A stretch of 64,000 nt of DNA from Candidatus Melainabacteria bacterium (GCA_003242885.1 QKMZ01000006.1:310001-374000), one strand, 5' to 3'. Shown: positions 54,181-63,267, counted from the stretch's first letter. A program made the numbers and translations. The notes: a model not told the origin generated them from the letters alone.

Positions 54181-54681
54181 TTAGCCGTTTTCGGCTTCGT
54201 CTTCTTCGTTATCTTCGCTAATTTCGCTATTTTCGGTATTGCCGTCGCTATTTCGGTCGATTTTTCCGTCGCCATTCTCGCCGTTTTTCTCGCTACGTGG
54301 CGCATTCACGAGTTGCAGCAGTTCGTTGAGGCGTTCCATATCGGTCAAATAAAGGTACCCAAGCAGCGCTTCGAATGCCGTGGCTTTGCGATACAGAGCC
54401 TGCTCTGAGCGGCGATACGCTGCTGGTTTCATATTTCTGGCGCGCCGTACCAGGTCGCGTTCTTCATCCCTCAAAGCGTCGGTAAGCATGTGGAGTGCTT
54501 TGGCTTGCCCTTTATAGGAAACGACCCCGGCGGTACGCTTGTGCATTTCCTTGGCGCTAGAGGCCGTTAGAACCTCTTTCTCGCGCACAAACAAGTGAAA
54601 GACGGCGTCACCGACGTGCGCCAGTTGCCGCAGCGGAATGTCTGCTGCTTGCGATTGACTCAGCTTCGTGCCGGAAAGCAT
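54181..54681 (-). CDS. mrnC: Mini-ribonuclease 3
   Basis: A 166-residue RNase III-like catalytic domain without a dsRNA-binding domain, which in Bacillus matures 23S rRNA ends. The family motifs are LAHVGDAVFHLFVRE (catalytic Asp), VVSYKGQAKAL, RRARNMKPAA and KATAFEALLGYLYL. The last ~38 residues are an unusual Asn/Glu/Asp-rich tail (SEKNGENGDGKIDRN and beyond). It starts 5 bp after tagA and is last in the csaB-tagA-mrnC group. Confidence 0.9.
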   Translation of the reverse strand: MLSGTKLSQSQAADIPLRQLAHVGDAVFHLFVREKEVLTASSAKEMHKRTAGVVSYKGQAKALHMLTDALRDEERDLVRRARNMKPAAYRRSEQALYRKATAFEALLGYLYLTDMERLNELLQLVNAPRSEKNGENGDGKIDRNSDGNTENSEISEDNEEDEAENG

Positions 54682-54686
54682 GACAC

Positions 54687-55475
54687 TTAGGACTTATCGT
54701 TGGAGCTTTTGCCTTTTAAGTTCTCGCCGAGGACCTGTAAAGCAAAGCTGGGCAACGATGACATCATACGTTTTGCGCGCCACGGTTCGGACAGCAATCT
54801 GTAAAACCACTCCAGATGGCATTTTTGGAATATTTCTGGGGCGCGTTTTACCGTGCCTGTCCATACGTCAAAACTTCCACCGACGCCAATCATCACTGCT
54901 CGGGGGAAAGAATGTTGCCACTTGTCAATGAAATACTCTTGTTTTGGTACGCCCAAAGCTACAAGAATCAGCTCAGGCTCTTGCGGGAGCAATTCGTCCA
55001 CGATTTCCGGTTCTTGGTCTCTAGTGAAATAGCCGTCCTGTGCTCCGACGATTTTGATGCCAGGGAAGTCTTCTTGAAGCTTTGCCTTTAGTTGCGACAT
55101 TACCTCTGGCTTGCCGCCAATAAGTGCTATGCGCCGTCCTTCACGGCAGGCAACTTCCAATGTTTTTCTTGCAAGTTGGATACCAGGCAGGCGTGAAGAC
55201 TGTTGTCCAGCCAGTTTTAATGCCCAAACGACACCGGAGCCATCCGGGATAATCAGGTGAGCGTGGCGAATTATTCTGTCCAGCTCAGCGTTTTTCTGCG
55301 CCTGCACAACCATCTCCGCGTTCAGCGTGACAATGTGCATTCCCCTTTCGCCCTGCCATGCAGCCTGAACAACGCTTATCGCGCTGTCTTCGTTGACTAC
55401 ATCAACCGGATATCCGAGAACTTTGTGCCGTGATCTGTAAGTTGCTAACAAGGTTGACATTACGTGCGGTGCCAT
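54687..55475 (-). CDS. tagA: WecG/TagA/CpsF-family glycosyltransferase
   Basis: A 262-residue GT26 enzyme that adds N-acetylmannosamine or a related sugar to a polyprenyl-linked precursor of cell-surface polymers. Family motifs: 'VLGYPVDVVNEDSA', 'IVTLNAEMVVQAQKNAEL', HLIIPDGSGVVWALKL, IALIGGKPEV and LVALGVPKQEYFI. The neighbour csaB, 78 bp upstream on the same strand, pyruvylates such polymers, so both probably build a secondary cell-surface glycan. The start could also be the ATG five codons downstream. Confidence 0.9.
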   Translation of the reverse strand: MAPHVMSTLLATYRSRHKVLGYPVDVVNEDSAISVVQAAWQGERGMHIVTLNAEMVVQAQKNAELDRIIRHAHLIIPDGSGVVWALKLAGQQSSRLPGIQLARKTLEVACREGRRIALIGGKPEVMSQLKAKLQEDFPGIKIVGAQDGYFTRDQEPEIVDELLPQEPELILVALGVPKQEYFIDKWQHSFPRAVMIGVGGSFDVWTGTVKRAPEIFQKCHLEWFYRLLSEPWRAKRMMSSLPSFALQVLGENLKGKSSNDKS

Positions 55476-55553
55476 CTTTTCGATTTTACTTCCTAAGCGA
55501 TTAGAAGTTGCAAGGGCTCTTGTTGGTCAGCCCACAAGATCACAAAAGCTCGA

Positions 55554-56696
55554 CTATTTTTTGATGTCTAAAATTTTAGCTAGTAGCTGGAAGTTCCTGC
55601 AAGCCAATTTTTTTGCACTTTCGGCATTTTCCTTTGCTTGCAGATGAAGCTTTCCAAGGTCTTGAAGACCAGCTGATGCGGAATCGAGCCACTTTTTCTC
55701 CAGCTCAGCTTCGCCTTGCTCCTTTGGCAAAATTAAGATTGGCTGACCAAATTGGCGCAGCACATGCTCGACTTTTGCATCGTACGTGAGCCCCATAACC
55801 GGAATTCCTTCCTTGAGAGCAAAGATAAGCGCATGTAGTCTCATGGCAACGACAAGATCGAACTTGCGCATCAGGCTCACCCACTGGCTCGGGCGCTCCA
55901 GTGCCGAGGTATCCAACATCAGTCCAGATCTTCCGGCCTTCTTCCAGCTTTCGAGAAAAGGCTCTAGCTGCGGCAAATCTTGTTCTTTCTGCAAAGGTAG
56001 GAGCACAAGAGCGGCATCCGCAGGCAATGTCTTTAGTAAGACAGAAAGCAAAATCTCCCTTCTGCTGTCTGAAAAGTTATGGCTATTACGCAGTGACAGC
56101 CCGACGACGAGTCCATTTGCCTGTCTTGCACTGTCGATTTGACTGCGAACACTGTCTGGCAGCTCTGTTTCATCAAGGGTCCAGACAGGGTCAGCAGTCA
56201 GTTCTGCTTTTACCTTCCATTTTTCAAGCATTGCCAATGATGCTTTGTCACGCACTGTGATGTCTTGCGAAAGCCTGGCGGCTAGCTGGGTCGCCATCTT
56301 TCCTGTGGACGAATTCAGTGGGCCCAGACCCTGCGCAAAGATCATGGGGTGAGCACCAAGCGCCCTAGCCAAGGCGATTTGTCCACCGTAGTAGATTGTG
56401 GACCCTGGCGAGTTTGTGTCTTGAAAGAGACCCCCGCCGCCGCTGATGAAGAGCTTTGCCTTGGGCAGCAGCTCTACGAGGGACGCCAGCTTCCACCTGC
56501 TGACTGCCGCAACGCCATAGGTGGCACGGTGTTTTTCCGGGTCATTAGACAAAACAACTATTTTGTCTTTGGAAACCGATTTCTCTAGTTCGCGAATGAT
56601 AGATTCGAGGATTGCCTCGTCACCAAGGTTTCCAAAGCCGTAGTAGCCTGAAATTAATACCAGAGATCTGCCTGAGGCTTTTTGGCTGTTCGTCAT
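55554..56696 (-). CDS. csaB: polysaccharide pyruvyl transferase CsaB
   Basis: A 380-residue enzyme transferring pyruvate from PEP to a surface polysaccharide, which creates anchors for SLH-domain S-layer proteins in Firmicutes and cyanobacterial relatives. Signature segments: ISGYYGFGNLGDEAILESII at the N-terminus, FISGGGGLFQDTNSPGS, FAQGLGPLNS, VRDKASLAML and VAMRLHALIFALKEGIPVMG. It heads the group csaB-tagA-mrnC. It is divergent from glcE, 65 bp apart. Confidence 0.93.
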   Translation of the reverse strand: MTNSQKASGRSLVLISGYYGFGNLGDEAILESIIRELEKSVSKDKIVVLSNDPEKHRATYGVAAVSRWKLASLVELLPKAKLFISGGGGLFQDTNSPGSTIYYGGQIALARALGAHPMIFAQGLGPLNSSTGKMATQLAARLSQDITVRDKASLAMLEKWKVKAELTADPVWTLDETELPDSVRSQIDSARQANGLVVGLSLRNSHNFSDSRREILLSVLLKTLPADAALVLLPLQKEQDLPQLEPFLESWKKAGRSGLMLDTSALERPSQWVSLMRKFDLVVAMRLHALIFALKEGIPVMGLTYDAKVEHVLRQFGQPILILPKEQGEAELEKKWLDSASAGLQDLGKLHLQAKENAESAKKLACRNFQLLAKILDIKK

Positions 56697-56761
56697 GCTT
56701 TCCTAATTCTTCATAGCATTGAAGAAGATAGCAGATAGAATATCTTGATTCCGAAGGATTC

Positions 56762-58054
56762 GTGCGAGAAGTTCTTACAAAAATTCTGTTGGCGATATTG
56801 TCCAAGAAACTGTCCGAGAAATTGTCCGAAAAATTGTCCGAAAAATTGTCTGAAATATTTGTGGATAGCAAGTTGAGTGCGAATGTGACTGGTTCGAAAA
56901 AACAGCAAGGTGCTACCGAAATTCAGTCGCCTTCTGAATTATCGAATGTTCTATCATCAAAAGGCGATAAGCTCTATTTGCTGCCTGGAGCCTCTCGTGA
57001 ATTGCCACGGCAGTTTGCTGCCGGCGGGCGCGAAGTAAATTTCGTCACTTTGGCGAAGCACAAAGAGATCATCGAATATTCAACATCTGACCAGGTTATT
57101 TCGATTAGCCTGGGAATGACGGCTGGCGAGCTGGATGAGTTGACTGCGAAGAACAAGCAATTTTTGCCGCTATCTTGCGATCACGAGAGTACATTGTTTG
57201 ATGTGATAAACAGCGGTGATGGCGGGCTTTGGGAGCACGCTTTCGGCGGTCCTCGCGATCTTGTAATGGGACTTCATGCGGTTTTAACTGATGGCAAAAC
57301 GATAAAAACGGGCGGCAAAGTCGTAAAGAATGTCACCGGATACGATACTACAAAGATATTTGTCGGTGGGCGAATGTACTTTGGTATTCCAATTGCAGCT
57401 CACTTGCGGCTCTATGCCAGACCGGAGTGGACGCATACTATGGAACTGGCAGCCGGCTCTGTTTTACAACTTCTCGACCAGGCATCTGTTTTTATGCAAT
57501 CGGATATTCCGATTACTACGCTAATAATTTCAGGTTCCAGAGATGGCGGCGCACGAATGTTTGTGCAGCTGACCGGCCATAAAGTTGTTGCAGATGAGCT
57601 TGTAAAGCCGCTAAAGGCTATTGCCGCAAAAGCGCTCTCGATTAGGGAGACAGCTTCGGAGTTCGATTCGAAAGAAGAAAAACTTCTACAACATTGCCAA
57701 GCCAATATAGATGCGGTTGAAATTTCTGCCTCAATTTCGCAAATGCGTTTGATTCTTTCGCTGCTTTCAGACGTGATTTCGGGAAAGACTGAAATCAAGA
57801 TTCGCCCAGGCACAGGGCGTTTTCTCATATGTTGCAATTCTGCCGTAGAGAAGTCTGCCGTTCTCGATCATTTGCGCGACGCTTTAGAGAAAGAAAGCCT
57901 ATCGCTTGTTGCCGCCTATGCCGATGAAGCTCTGGAGCGCAAAATTGAAAGAATCGGCATTACCGAGGAAGGCAGCAGCAACCAGGCTATCGTTCGCTCT
58001 CTCAAATTGCGTTTTGATCAAAAGCGAATTTTGAACCCGCTGGTCTCGTGGTAG
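56762..58054 (+). CDS. glcE: GlcE-like FAD-binding subunit of glycolate oxidase
   Basis: A 430-residue protein of the FAD-binding-4 family. The FAD region shows LYLLPGASRELP, ISLGMTAGELDELT and GGLWEHAFGGPRDLVMGL. 'GGKVVKNVTGYDTTKIFVGG' is the typical GlcE signature. GlcE is the smaller flavin subunit that works with GlcD and GlcF to oxidise glycolate or D-lactate to the keto acid. The GTG start is preceded by AAGGA. The first ~40 residues contain four KLSE tetrapeptides encoded by a 12-bp tandem repeat and form an extra amphipathic helix. glcF follows 78 bp downstream; glcD is not present in the window. Confidence 0.87.
   Translation: MREVLTKILLAILSKKLSEKLSEKLSEKLSEIFVDSKLSANVTGSKKQQGATEIQSPSELSNVLSSKGDKLYLLPGASRELPRQFAAGGREVNFVTLAKHKEIIEYSTSDQVISISLGMTAGELDELTAKNKQFLPLSCDHESTLFDVINSGDGGLWEHAFGGPRDLVMGLHAVLTDGKTIKTGGKVVKNVTGYDTTKIFVGGRMYFGIPIAAHLRLYARPEWTHTMELAAGSVLQLLDQASVFMQSDIPITTLIISGSRDGGARMFVQLTGHKVVADELVKPLKAIAAKALSIRETASEFDSKEEKLLQHCQANIDAVEISASISQMRLILSLLSDVISGKTEIKIRPGTGRFLICCNSAVEKSAVLDHLRDALEKESLSLVAAYADEALERKIERIGITEEGSSNQAIVRSLKLRFDQKRILNPLVSW
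56807..56854 (+). repeat. four tandem 12-bp units in glcE
   Basis: Units of consensus AAATTGTCCGAA run from 56807 in four copies, each encoding Lys-Leu-Ser-Glu. Copies 2 and 3 are identical; copies 1 and 4 differ by one or two bases. Being in frame with 12-bp length, gain or loss of units would keep the reading frame. Confidence 0.9.
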
Positions 58055-58132
58055 TGTTCATTTTGAACAGCCGCAGACAGGCGACTGCTTCAGGTCTACA
58101 GTACAATTAGAACTGTTTGAATAGAGGCGTTT

Positions 58133-59488
58133 TTGGCTTTACCGGATAATCAAGTAATCTCTCCTGCGACAGGTAAGCTGGACGCCGATTTGCTTTCCGC
58201 CTGCATTCATTGCGGTCTCTGCCTACCTGCATGTCCTACCTATCTAGCGACTGGTCGGGAATCCGAGTCTCCCCGCGGACGTATATACCTTTTATCACTG
58301 GTCGAAAAAGGCGAGATACCTTTTGCCGGTGAGGCTGCTGAGCACATCGAATCGTGCCTTGGCTGCTTGGGTTGCCAGACTGCGTGTCCGTCCGGTGTGC
58401 GGTATGAGGAGATTTTGAGCCAGGCACGCCCGCATCTCAAGCACGCGCGCCCTAAGTTTTTGCGCGCTCTGTTGCGTTTTGGCTTCAGCGAAATTTTGCC
58501 TAACTACTGGTTTTTGAAATTTGGCGCAAGTATGTTTCGCGCTGTCCAGCAAATGTTTCCGAAGCGTCAGCGAAAAGAGGGCAATCAGAGCGTTTTAGCC
58601 GGAATGACAATGTCTCCATTTATCAACCGGCTGAAAGCATATGCCGCATTTTTGCCTGAGGTTCCTAAGTTCAAACCGCATCCACGTCGACGAGAAGCGA
58701 AGATTGCCGGCGGAGAAACCATGCAGCTTTTCAGCGGATGCGTCATGGATGTTTTATACAATCCAGTCAATCACGCTACCGCCAAGCTGCTAAATATGCA
58801 GGGTTGTCCGGTCGAACGTAATGATCAGACCTGTTGTGGTGCTTTGGCTTACCATGCAGGAGAAGTGGATATTGCCAGGGCTTTGGCTAAAGAAAACATA
58901 GAGAAGTTTAAGAACGCTGACGGCAAAATTATTGTCACTTCTGCTGGCTGCGGCGCGATGTTGAAGGAGTATTCACACCTCTTCGCCGTTGATGATCCTT
59001 GGCATGCGAGGGCTGAAGAGTTTTCGAAACGTGTGTTCGATGTGGTTGAAGTTCTTTCTCCTGATGTAATTTCGGCTCAAGAGTCAAAAGAAAGAAACGC
59101 TATCCAGCTTAAACTTCCTGCTGCGTCCGTCGCTTACCATGCGGCTTGCCACCTTGCTCACGCGCAAGGTGTTCGCAATGAGCCGAAGGAAATTCTGCTG
59201 CAACTCCGGCGAAAACTCGCTGAGCAAGGCAAGAATATGAAGCTGGTAGAACTCCGGGAAGCCGAGCATTGCTGCGGCAGCGCTGGGATCTACAACGTCA
59301 TAAACACAGAACTCAGTCTGGAAGTACTCAACCGTAAGATGGAAAACATTGCTGATACGCACGCCGAGATTGTCGTAACGACGAATCCTGGCTGTCTGCT
59401 GCAACTCAACGCCGGCGCGGAATTATCTAATTCGCCGGTCAAAGTCATGCACCTTGCTGAGTTTGTCGCTCAAACTTATCCAGATTGA
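58133..59488 (+). CDS. glcF: GlcF-like iron-sulfur subunit of glycolate oxidase
   Basis: A 451-residue electron-transfer subunit. Two [4Fe-4S] motifs lie near the N-terminus (CIHCGLCLPACP and CLGCLGCQTACPSGV). Two CCG cysteine-rich domains follow (CCGALAYHAG at about 245 and HCCGSAGIYN at about 380). The start is TTG with GAGG upstream; no ATG is near. It passes electrons from the flavin subunits to the quinone pool. Adjacent to glcE but without glcD. Confidence 0.92.
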   Translation: MALPDNQVISPATGKLDADLLSACIHCGLCLPACPTYLATGRESESPRGRIYLLSLVEKGEIPFAGEAAEHIESCLGCLGCQTACPSGVRYEEILSQARPHLKHARPKFLRALLRFGFSEILPNYWFLKFGASMFRAVQQMFPKRQRKEGNQSVLAGMTMSPFINRLKAYAAFLPEVPKFKPHPRRREAKIAGGETMQLFSGCVMDVLYNPVNHATAKLLNMQGCPVERNDQTCCGALAYHAGEVDIARALAKENIEKFKNADGKIIVTSAGCGAMLKEYSHLFAVDDPWHARAEEFSKRVFDVVEVLSPDVISAQESKERNAIQLKLPAASVAYHAACHLAHAQGVRNEPKEILLQLRRKLAEQGKNMKLVELREAEHCCGSAGIYNVINTELSLEVLNRKMENIADTHAEIVVTTNPGCLLQLNAGAELSNSPVKVMHLAEFVAQTYPD

Positions 59489-59633
59489 GCTTACTAAAAC
59501 GTTTCCATATCGAAGCCCTGATTCAGTTTAGAACGCGAATTTGTTAATGGCTGAAATTGAAGCTTGCGGTAAACTTCTGACAAGCTTGCGGCTTCAAGCC
59601 GTTTTCAATGCGAAATCTCAACTCTGAAACCGG

Positions 59634-60044
59634 ATGGATATCATTGTGGCCTCGGATCTATATACGAATACGGCTCGCATTTTGATCATCGATGAGAGTG
59701 CAATGCTTCGCCAGCATTCATTGAATATGGTTGAAGAGCTTGGACTCATTGCACAAGCTGTCGGAGACATTGAGGACGCGCTGAAACGGCTCAATGAGAG
59801 GGATTTCGACATTGTCCTTGTCGAAGTCAAAGCCCCGGAGCAACACGCTGTTCAGCGTATTGAGGCTCTGCGCCGCGCCACTGGTAATTTGAAGAAGAAG
59901 GTGCCGGTCGTTGCCATGTCATCAGGTTTGAAACGTGGCCCGTTGCTGGCCGGTGGTGCAGACGACATCCTTATGCGCCCCTTCATGACAGGCGAGCTGG
60001 AAGCCGTCATTGACCGCTGGCTTAGCCCCGGGGTAGTTTCTTAA
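59634..60044 (+). CDS. single-domain pseudo-receiver
   Basis: A 136-residue protein that is almost only a receiver fold. Strand 1 with acidic pair is present (RILIIDESAML). The phospho-acceptor position is Glu (E64 in DIVLVEVKAP), strand 4 has a Ser (VVAMSSG), and the conserved Lys is Arg (R115 in ILMRPF). Two of the five key residues are therefore changed and normal phosphorylation is unlikely; E64 could imitate the phosphorylated state. No output domain follows. It stands alone between glcF and RNase D. The ATG at 59634 has no good RBS. Confidence 0.75.
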   Translation: MDIIVASDLYTNTARILIIDESAMLRQHSLNMVEELGLIAQAVGDIEDALKRLNERDFDIVLVEVKAPEQHAVQRIEALRRATGNLKKKVPVVAMSSGLKRGPLLAGGADDILMRPFMTGELEAVIDRWLSPGVVS

Positions 60045-60340
60045 GTTTACTGAGGCGACACAAATGCCGCCCGCCAGGCGACGCATGGTATCGCTACAAA
60101 AAAAAGTGGGCACTGGCAACGCACCTCACGTCTATTGCCGCCTGCAACAGAACGCATCTCGTCTGCGGCTTTGTCTGTTGTCAGGCGTTTGAGCCAGGTT
60201 AGCTTACGGTAATGCTGTTTATTTGCTGAAAAGCACGCTGAAATGCGGAGTTTTGCCCGATTATAATGTTGTCGGCCAAAAGCAGGCGCCGCCACACGTT
60301 ACACGTTATAGATGGCGCCCGACCAAGAGGACTCCTATTG

Positions 60341-60985
60341 ATGACTGCCATGGTGGCGCATAGAAAAGTCGAGCTGTTCGAGGGCGATTTGCCGGACGAG
60401 CGCTTTGCGCATTACATGAAAAAGGCGTATATCGCTGTCGACACCGAGACGCGTGGACTCAACATTTCAAGAGATCGCTTGTGTCTCGTTCAAATCTGCG
60501 ACGACGAAGGTATCGTAAGTTTCGTTCGGTACAAGGACAAGAACAGCTTTCCAAAAGAGAGCAACGTAAAGAAGCTGATGGAAGCGCCCAATGTGATCAA
60601 ACTGTTTCACTATGCACGTTTTGATGTGTCAGTTATGAAGCATTATCTGGGCTGTCAGACCAAGCCGATTTTTTGCACAAAAATCGCGTCGAAGTTAGTC
60701 CGCACCTACACCGACAGGCATAGTCTCAAAGATTTGGTCAGTGAGCTTTTGCAAATTGAGTTGGACAAAACCAATCAATCGAGCGACTGGGCACGTCATG
60801 ATCTCTCGGAGTCGCAAATGGAATACGCCGCTAACGACGTTCGAGTGCTGCCGCCCATCTACGACAAAATTCTTGGGATGCTTAAACGCGAAGAGCGCGA
60901 AGAACTAGCGCAACGTTGTTTTGAAGCAGTGCAGGTCGTCTGCGATTTGGACTTGAAGGGTTTTTCACACGTCTTTGAACACTAG
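60341..60985 (+). CDS. rnd: RNase D-like 3'-5' exonuclease
   Basis: A 214-residue DEDDy exonuclease. Exo I is [10 protein letters not shown] (D and E), Exo II is [12 protein letters not shown] (D), Exo III is YAANDVRVL (Y and D). It lacks the HRDC domains of E. coli RNase D, so it is the short type common in cyanobacteria and alphaproteobacteria. It trims structured RNA 3' ends. The ATG at 60341 is chosen (AAGAGGAC upstream); an in-frame ATG at 60266 would add 25 basic residues. gcvPB starts 20 bp after its end. Confidence 0.88.
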   Translation: MTAMVAHRKVELFEGDLPDERFAHYMKKAYIAVDTETRGLNISRDRLCLVQICDDEGIVSFVRYKDKNSFPKESNVKKLMEAPNVIKLFHYARFDVSVMKHYLGCQTKPIFCTKIASKLVRTYTDRHSLKDLVSELLQIELDKTNQSSDWARHDLSESQMEYAANDVRVLPPIYDKILGMLKREEREELAQRCFEAVQVVCDLDLKGFSHVFEH

Positions 60986-61004
60986 GCAAATTGGAGTTGG
61001 TTTC

Positions 61005-62459
61005 ATGGAAAAGCTGATCTACGAGAAGTCGAGCCCCGGCAGAAGAGCACTGGTTATTGAAAAATCCGGTGTGAAAGAGAAGAAGGCGAGTGACCTGATT
61101 CCGGCAAAGTTTGTGCGCAAAGAATCAGCCAAGCTGGCTGAGGTCAGCGAATTGGAAGCGGTCCGCCACTTCGTTCGTCTCTCGCATCTCAACCATGCAA
61201 TCGACAAGGGTTTTTACCCGCTCGGTTCTTGCACCATGAAGTACAATCCGAAAATCAACGATGCGATGGCGGCCCTGGAAGGCTTCCGCGAACTGCATCC
61301 GATGCAGCCTGAAGATCAAATTCAAGGTGCGCTCGAACTGATTTACAACTTGGAGCGCAGTATCTCTGAAGTAGTAGGTCTGCCCGCAGTCACACTGCAA
61401 CCGGCAGCTGGAGCCCATGGTGAGATGACCGGCTTGCTCCTAATTCGAGCCTACTTCCGAGCAAAAGGGGACACTGCCCGTAATAAGGTTATTGTTCCCG
61501 ACACCGCGCATGGTACCAACCCCGCGACCGCTGCACTTTGCGGTTTTGAAGTTGTCGAAATCAAATCGAACGATCGTGGACTGGTCGATATCGATGCTTT
61601 GAAAGCTGCACTTGGTCCGGATGTTGCAGCGATCATGTTGACCAACCCGAATACACTCGGTTTGTTCGAAGAAGAAATTGATGTTTGCCAAAAACTCGTC
61701 CACGATGCCGGCGGACTGCTCTATTACGATGGCGCCAACCTGAACGCCATTATGGGTCTGGTGCGTCCAGGCGACATGGGATTTGACGTTTGCCACTTGA
61801 ACTTGCATAAAACCTTCTCCACTCCGCACGGCGGCGGTGGACCAGGCGGTTGTGCTGTGGCTTGCCGCAAGGAGTTGGAGCCCTTCCTTCCGAAGCCGGT
61901 TATCGTCAAAGACGGTGAGCGCTTCCACTTTGATTGGAACCGCCCGCAGTCCATCGGCAAAGTCAAAGGGTTCTATGGCAACTTCGGAATTCTGGTCCGC
62001 GCCTATTCATACATTCTTGCCCACGGCAAAGAAGGTCTTGCGCAGGTTTCCAAAGACGCGATTTTGAACGCCAACTATTTGAAGAACAAACTCAAAGGAC
62101 GCTTCACAGTGGCTTATCCGCAAGCTTGCATGCACGAGTTCGTTCTTTCCGGCAATCAACAGAAAGAACGCGGCGTCTCGACGACGAATATGGCCAAGCG
62201 CTTGCTCGATTATGGCGTTCATGCTCCGACCGTCTACTTCCCGCTCGTAGTGCCGGAGGCAATGATGATCGAGCCGACGGAAACGGAAACTAAAGAGACG
62301 CTCGACGAGTTTATCGAAATCCTCACTAAGATCGATGATGAGTCGAAGAGCGAGCCGGATACCGTGCGCAACGCTCCCCATACGACACCAGTCGGTCGTT
62401 TGGACGAAGCGCTTGCCGCACGTAAACCCAATCTCTGCTGGACTCCTGGCTGCGATTAG
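61005..62459 (+). CDS. gcvPB: glycine dehydrogenase (decarboxylating) subunit 2
   Basis: A 484-residue PLP enzyme, the C-terminal half of the split P-protein of the glycine cleavage system, which decarboxylates glycine and passes the aminomethyl group to GcvH. Key segments: '[17 protein letters not shown]', '[16 protein letters not shown]', '[18 protein letters not shown]' and the PLP lysine in [18 protein letters not shown]. The start at 61005 follows GGAG. Its partner gcvPA is normally upstream but here RNase D precedes it. A hairpin lies 50 bp after the stop. Confidence 0.96.
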   Translation: MEKLIYEKSSPGRRALVIEKSGVKEKKASDLIPAKFVRKESAKLAEVSELEAVRHFVRLSHLNHAIDKGFYPLGSCTMKYNPKINDAMAALEGFRELHPMQPEDQIQGALELIYNLERSISEVVGLPAVTLQPAAGAHGEMTGLLLIRAYFRAKGDTARNKVIVPDTAHGTNPATAALCGFEVVEIKSNDRGLVDIDALKAALGPDVAAIMLTNPNTLGLFEEEIDVCQKLVHDAGGLLYYDGANLNAIMGLVRPGDMGFDVCHLNLHKTFSTPHGGGGPGGCAVACRKELEPFLPKPVIVKDGERFHFDWNRPQSIGKVKGFYGNFGILVRAYSYILAHGKEGLAQVSKDAILNANYLKNKLKGRFTVAYPQACMHEFVLSGNQQKERGVSTTNMAKRLLDYGVHAPTVYFPLVVPEAMMIEPTETETKETLDEFIEILTKIDDESKSEPDTVRNAPHTTPVGRLDEALAARKPNLCWTPGCD

Positions 62460-62508
62460 AAGTATTCGCGCCCTCTGCAGGTGGTCGACTTTTGAATGCC
62501 TTCAGGTA

Positions 62509-62533
62509 CTCCGAAAAATCTGGTTTTTCGGAG
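62509..62533 (+). terminator. hairpin after gcvPB
   Basis: CTCCGAAAAA (62509-62518) and TTTTTCGGAG (62524-62533) form a perfect 10-bp stem with loop TCTGG. The T-run is inside the stem rather than after it. It probably ends the rnd-gcvPB transcript. Confidence 0.6.
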
Positions 62534-62650
62534 TGGATGGAAAAATTGAAACCCTCTATTTGTCGGGGTTTTCGGCTTCGCGCTAAAAATTTGCATGCGC
62601 GTGCTTGTAAACCGGCGCCTTGAAACCCGTTCCTGGTAAGGCTTTTACTT

Positions 62651-62699
62651 CTCGTCAATCACTCCGAAAAAAGCAAAATTTTTAGGAGTGATTGACGAG
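62651..62699. repeat. perfect 15-bp inverted repeat
   Basis: CTCGTCAATCACTCC (62651-62665) and GGAGTGATTGACGAG (62685-62699) are exact reverse complements. They are separated by 19 bases that can pair further (AAAAA with TTTTT). It lies in the non-coding interval between gcvPB and the convergent zinc-ribbon gene and shares ACTCCGAAAAA with the preceding hairpin. Confidence 0.85.
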
Positions 62700-62748
62700 T
62701 GTTGAAACAAGCACCCTGCAGCGAGATTTCGAGAGTGTTGCGCGCAGC

Positions 62749-63267
62749 TTATAGTAAGTGTTTGAAGCGGACTGTGAATTTGAGATAGGCGATTTTTTCT
62801 TGAAGGCGCTCAATCTCTCTTTTGGTGCCTTTGATTGGCGTCAGGCAAACAAGTGCGGTCAGATTGATAAAAAGCATCGGTGTAATTGCCATCATGAGCT
62901 TGCTCATGTCGTCGCCGTGGAATTCTGTGTAGCACTTCATGGCGAGTCCAAAGCCGATAAGACTCAATGTGACGAAAATCGCCCAGTGCATAATCAAGAA
63001 GATGCGTTCGCGCATCAGAAGAACTAGCAGTGTGCTCAATTCTCTTGTTACCTTCGGATCTGCAGTGTTGCGCGTCTTGGGTCTGGCGAAAGATGGTGTT
63101 TGAGCACCGCCATGGGCGTTGTTGCGTGCGGACTGGACCGCTTCCACTGGGGGGCGATGCATCGAAGCTCCACATTCGCCGCAGAATCGCGCAGTGGCCT
63201 CGAGCGGTGACGAGCAAGTCGCGCATCTAATGCTGGTGCGTGTCGCAGTTTGAGTGTTAAAGGACAT
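62749..63267 (-). CDS. zinc-ribbon membrane protein
   Basis: A 172-residue product with the start at 63267 (MSFNTQTATR). A 'zinc_ribbon_2'-type motif is at about residues 14-32 (CATCSSPLEATARFCGECG). A Ser/Ala/Arg-rich linker follows, then two membrane helices (about 95-117 and 127-147) and a basic/acidic tail that may form a coiled coil (KGTKREIERLQEKIAYLKF). Such proteins are common and of unknown function. An in-frame ATG at 63363 exists, but its extension looks non-coding. Confidence 0.7.
   Translation of the reverse strand: MSFNTQTATRTSIRCATCSSPLEATARFCGECGASMHRPPVEAVQSARNNAHGGAQTPSFARPKTRNTADPKVTRELSTLLVLLMRERIFLIMHWAIFVTLSLIGFGLAMKCYTEFHGDDMSKLMMAITPMLFINLTALVCLTPIKGTKREIERLQEKIAYLKFTVRFKHLL

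Noticed and set aside
54070..54408. A 112-codon frame covering the acidic tail of mrnC on the other strand
   Set aside because: It is a hydrophobic shadow of the Asn/Glu/Asp-rich tail codons of mrnC.
56620..56908. Repeat-containing small ORFs antisense to glcE
   Set aside because: They only mirror the KLSE tandem repeat (as DNFS-type repeats) and overlap the csaB start.
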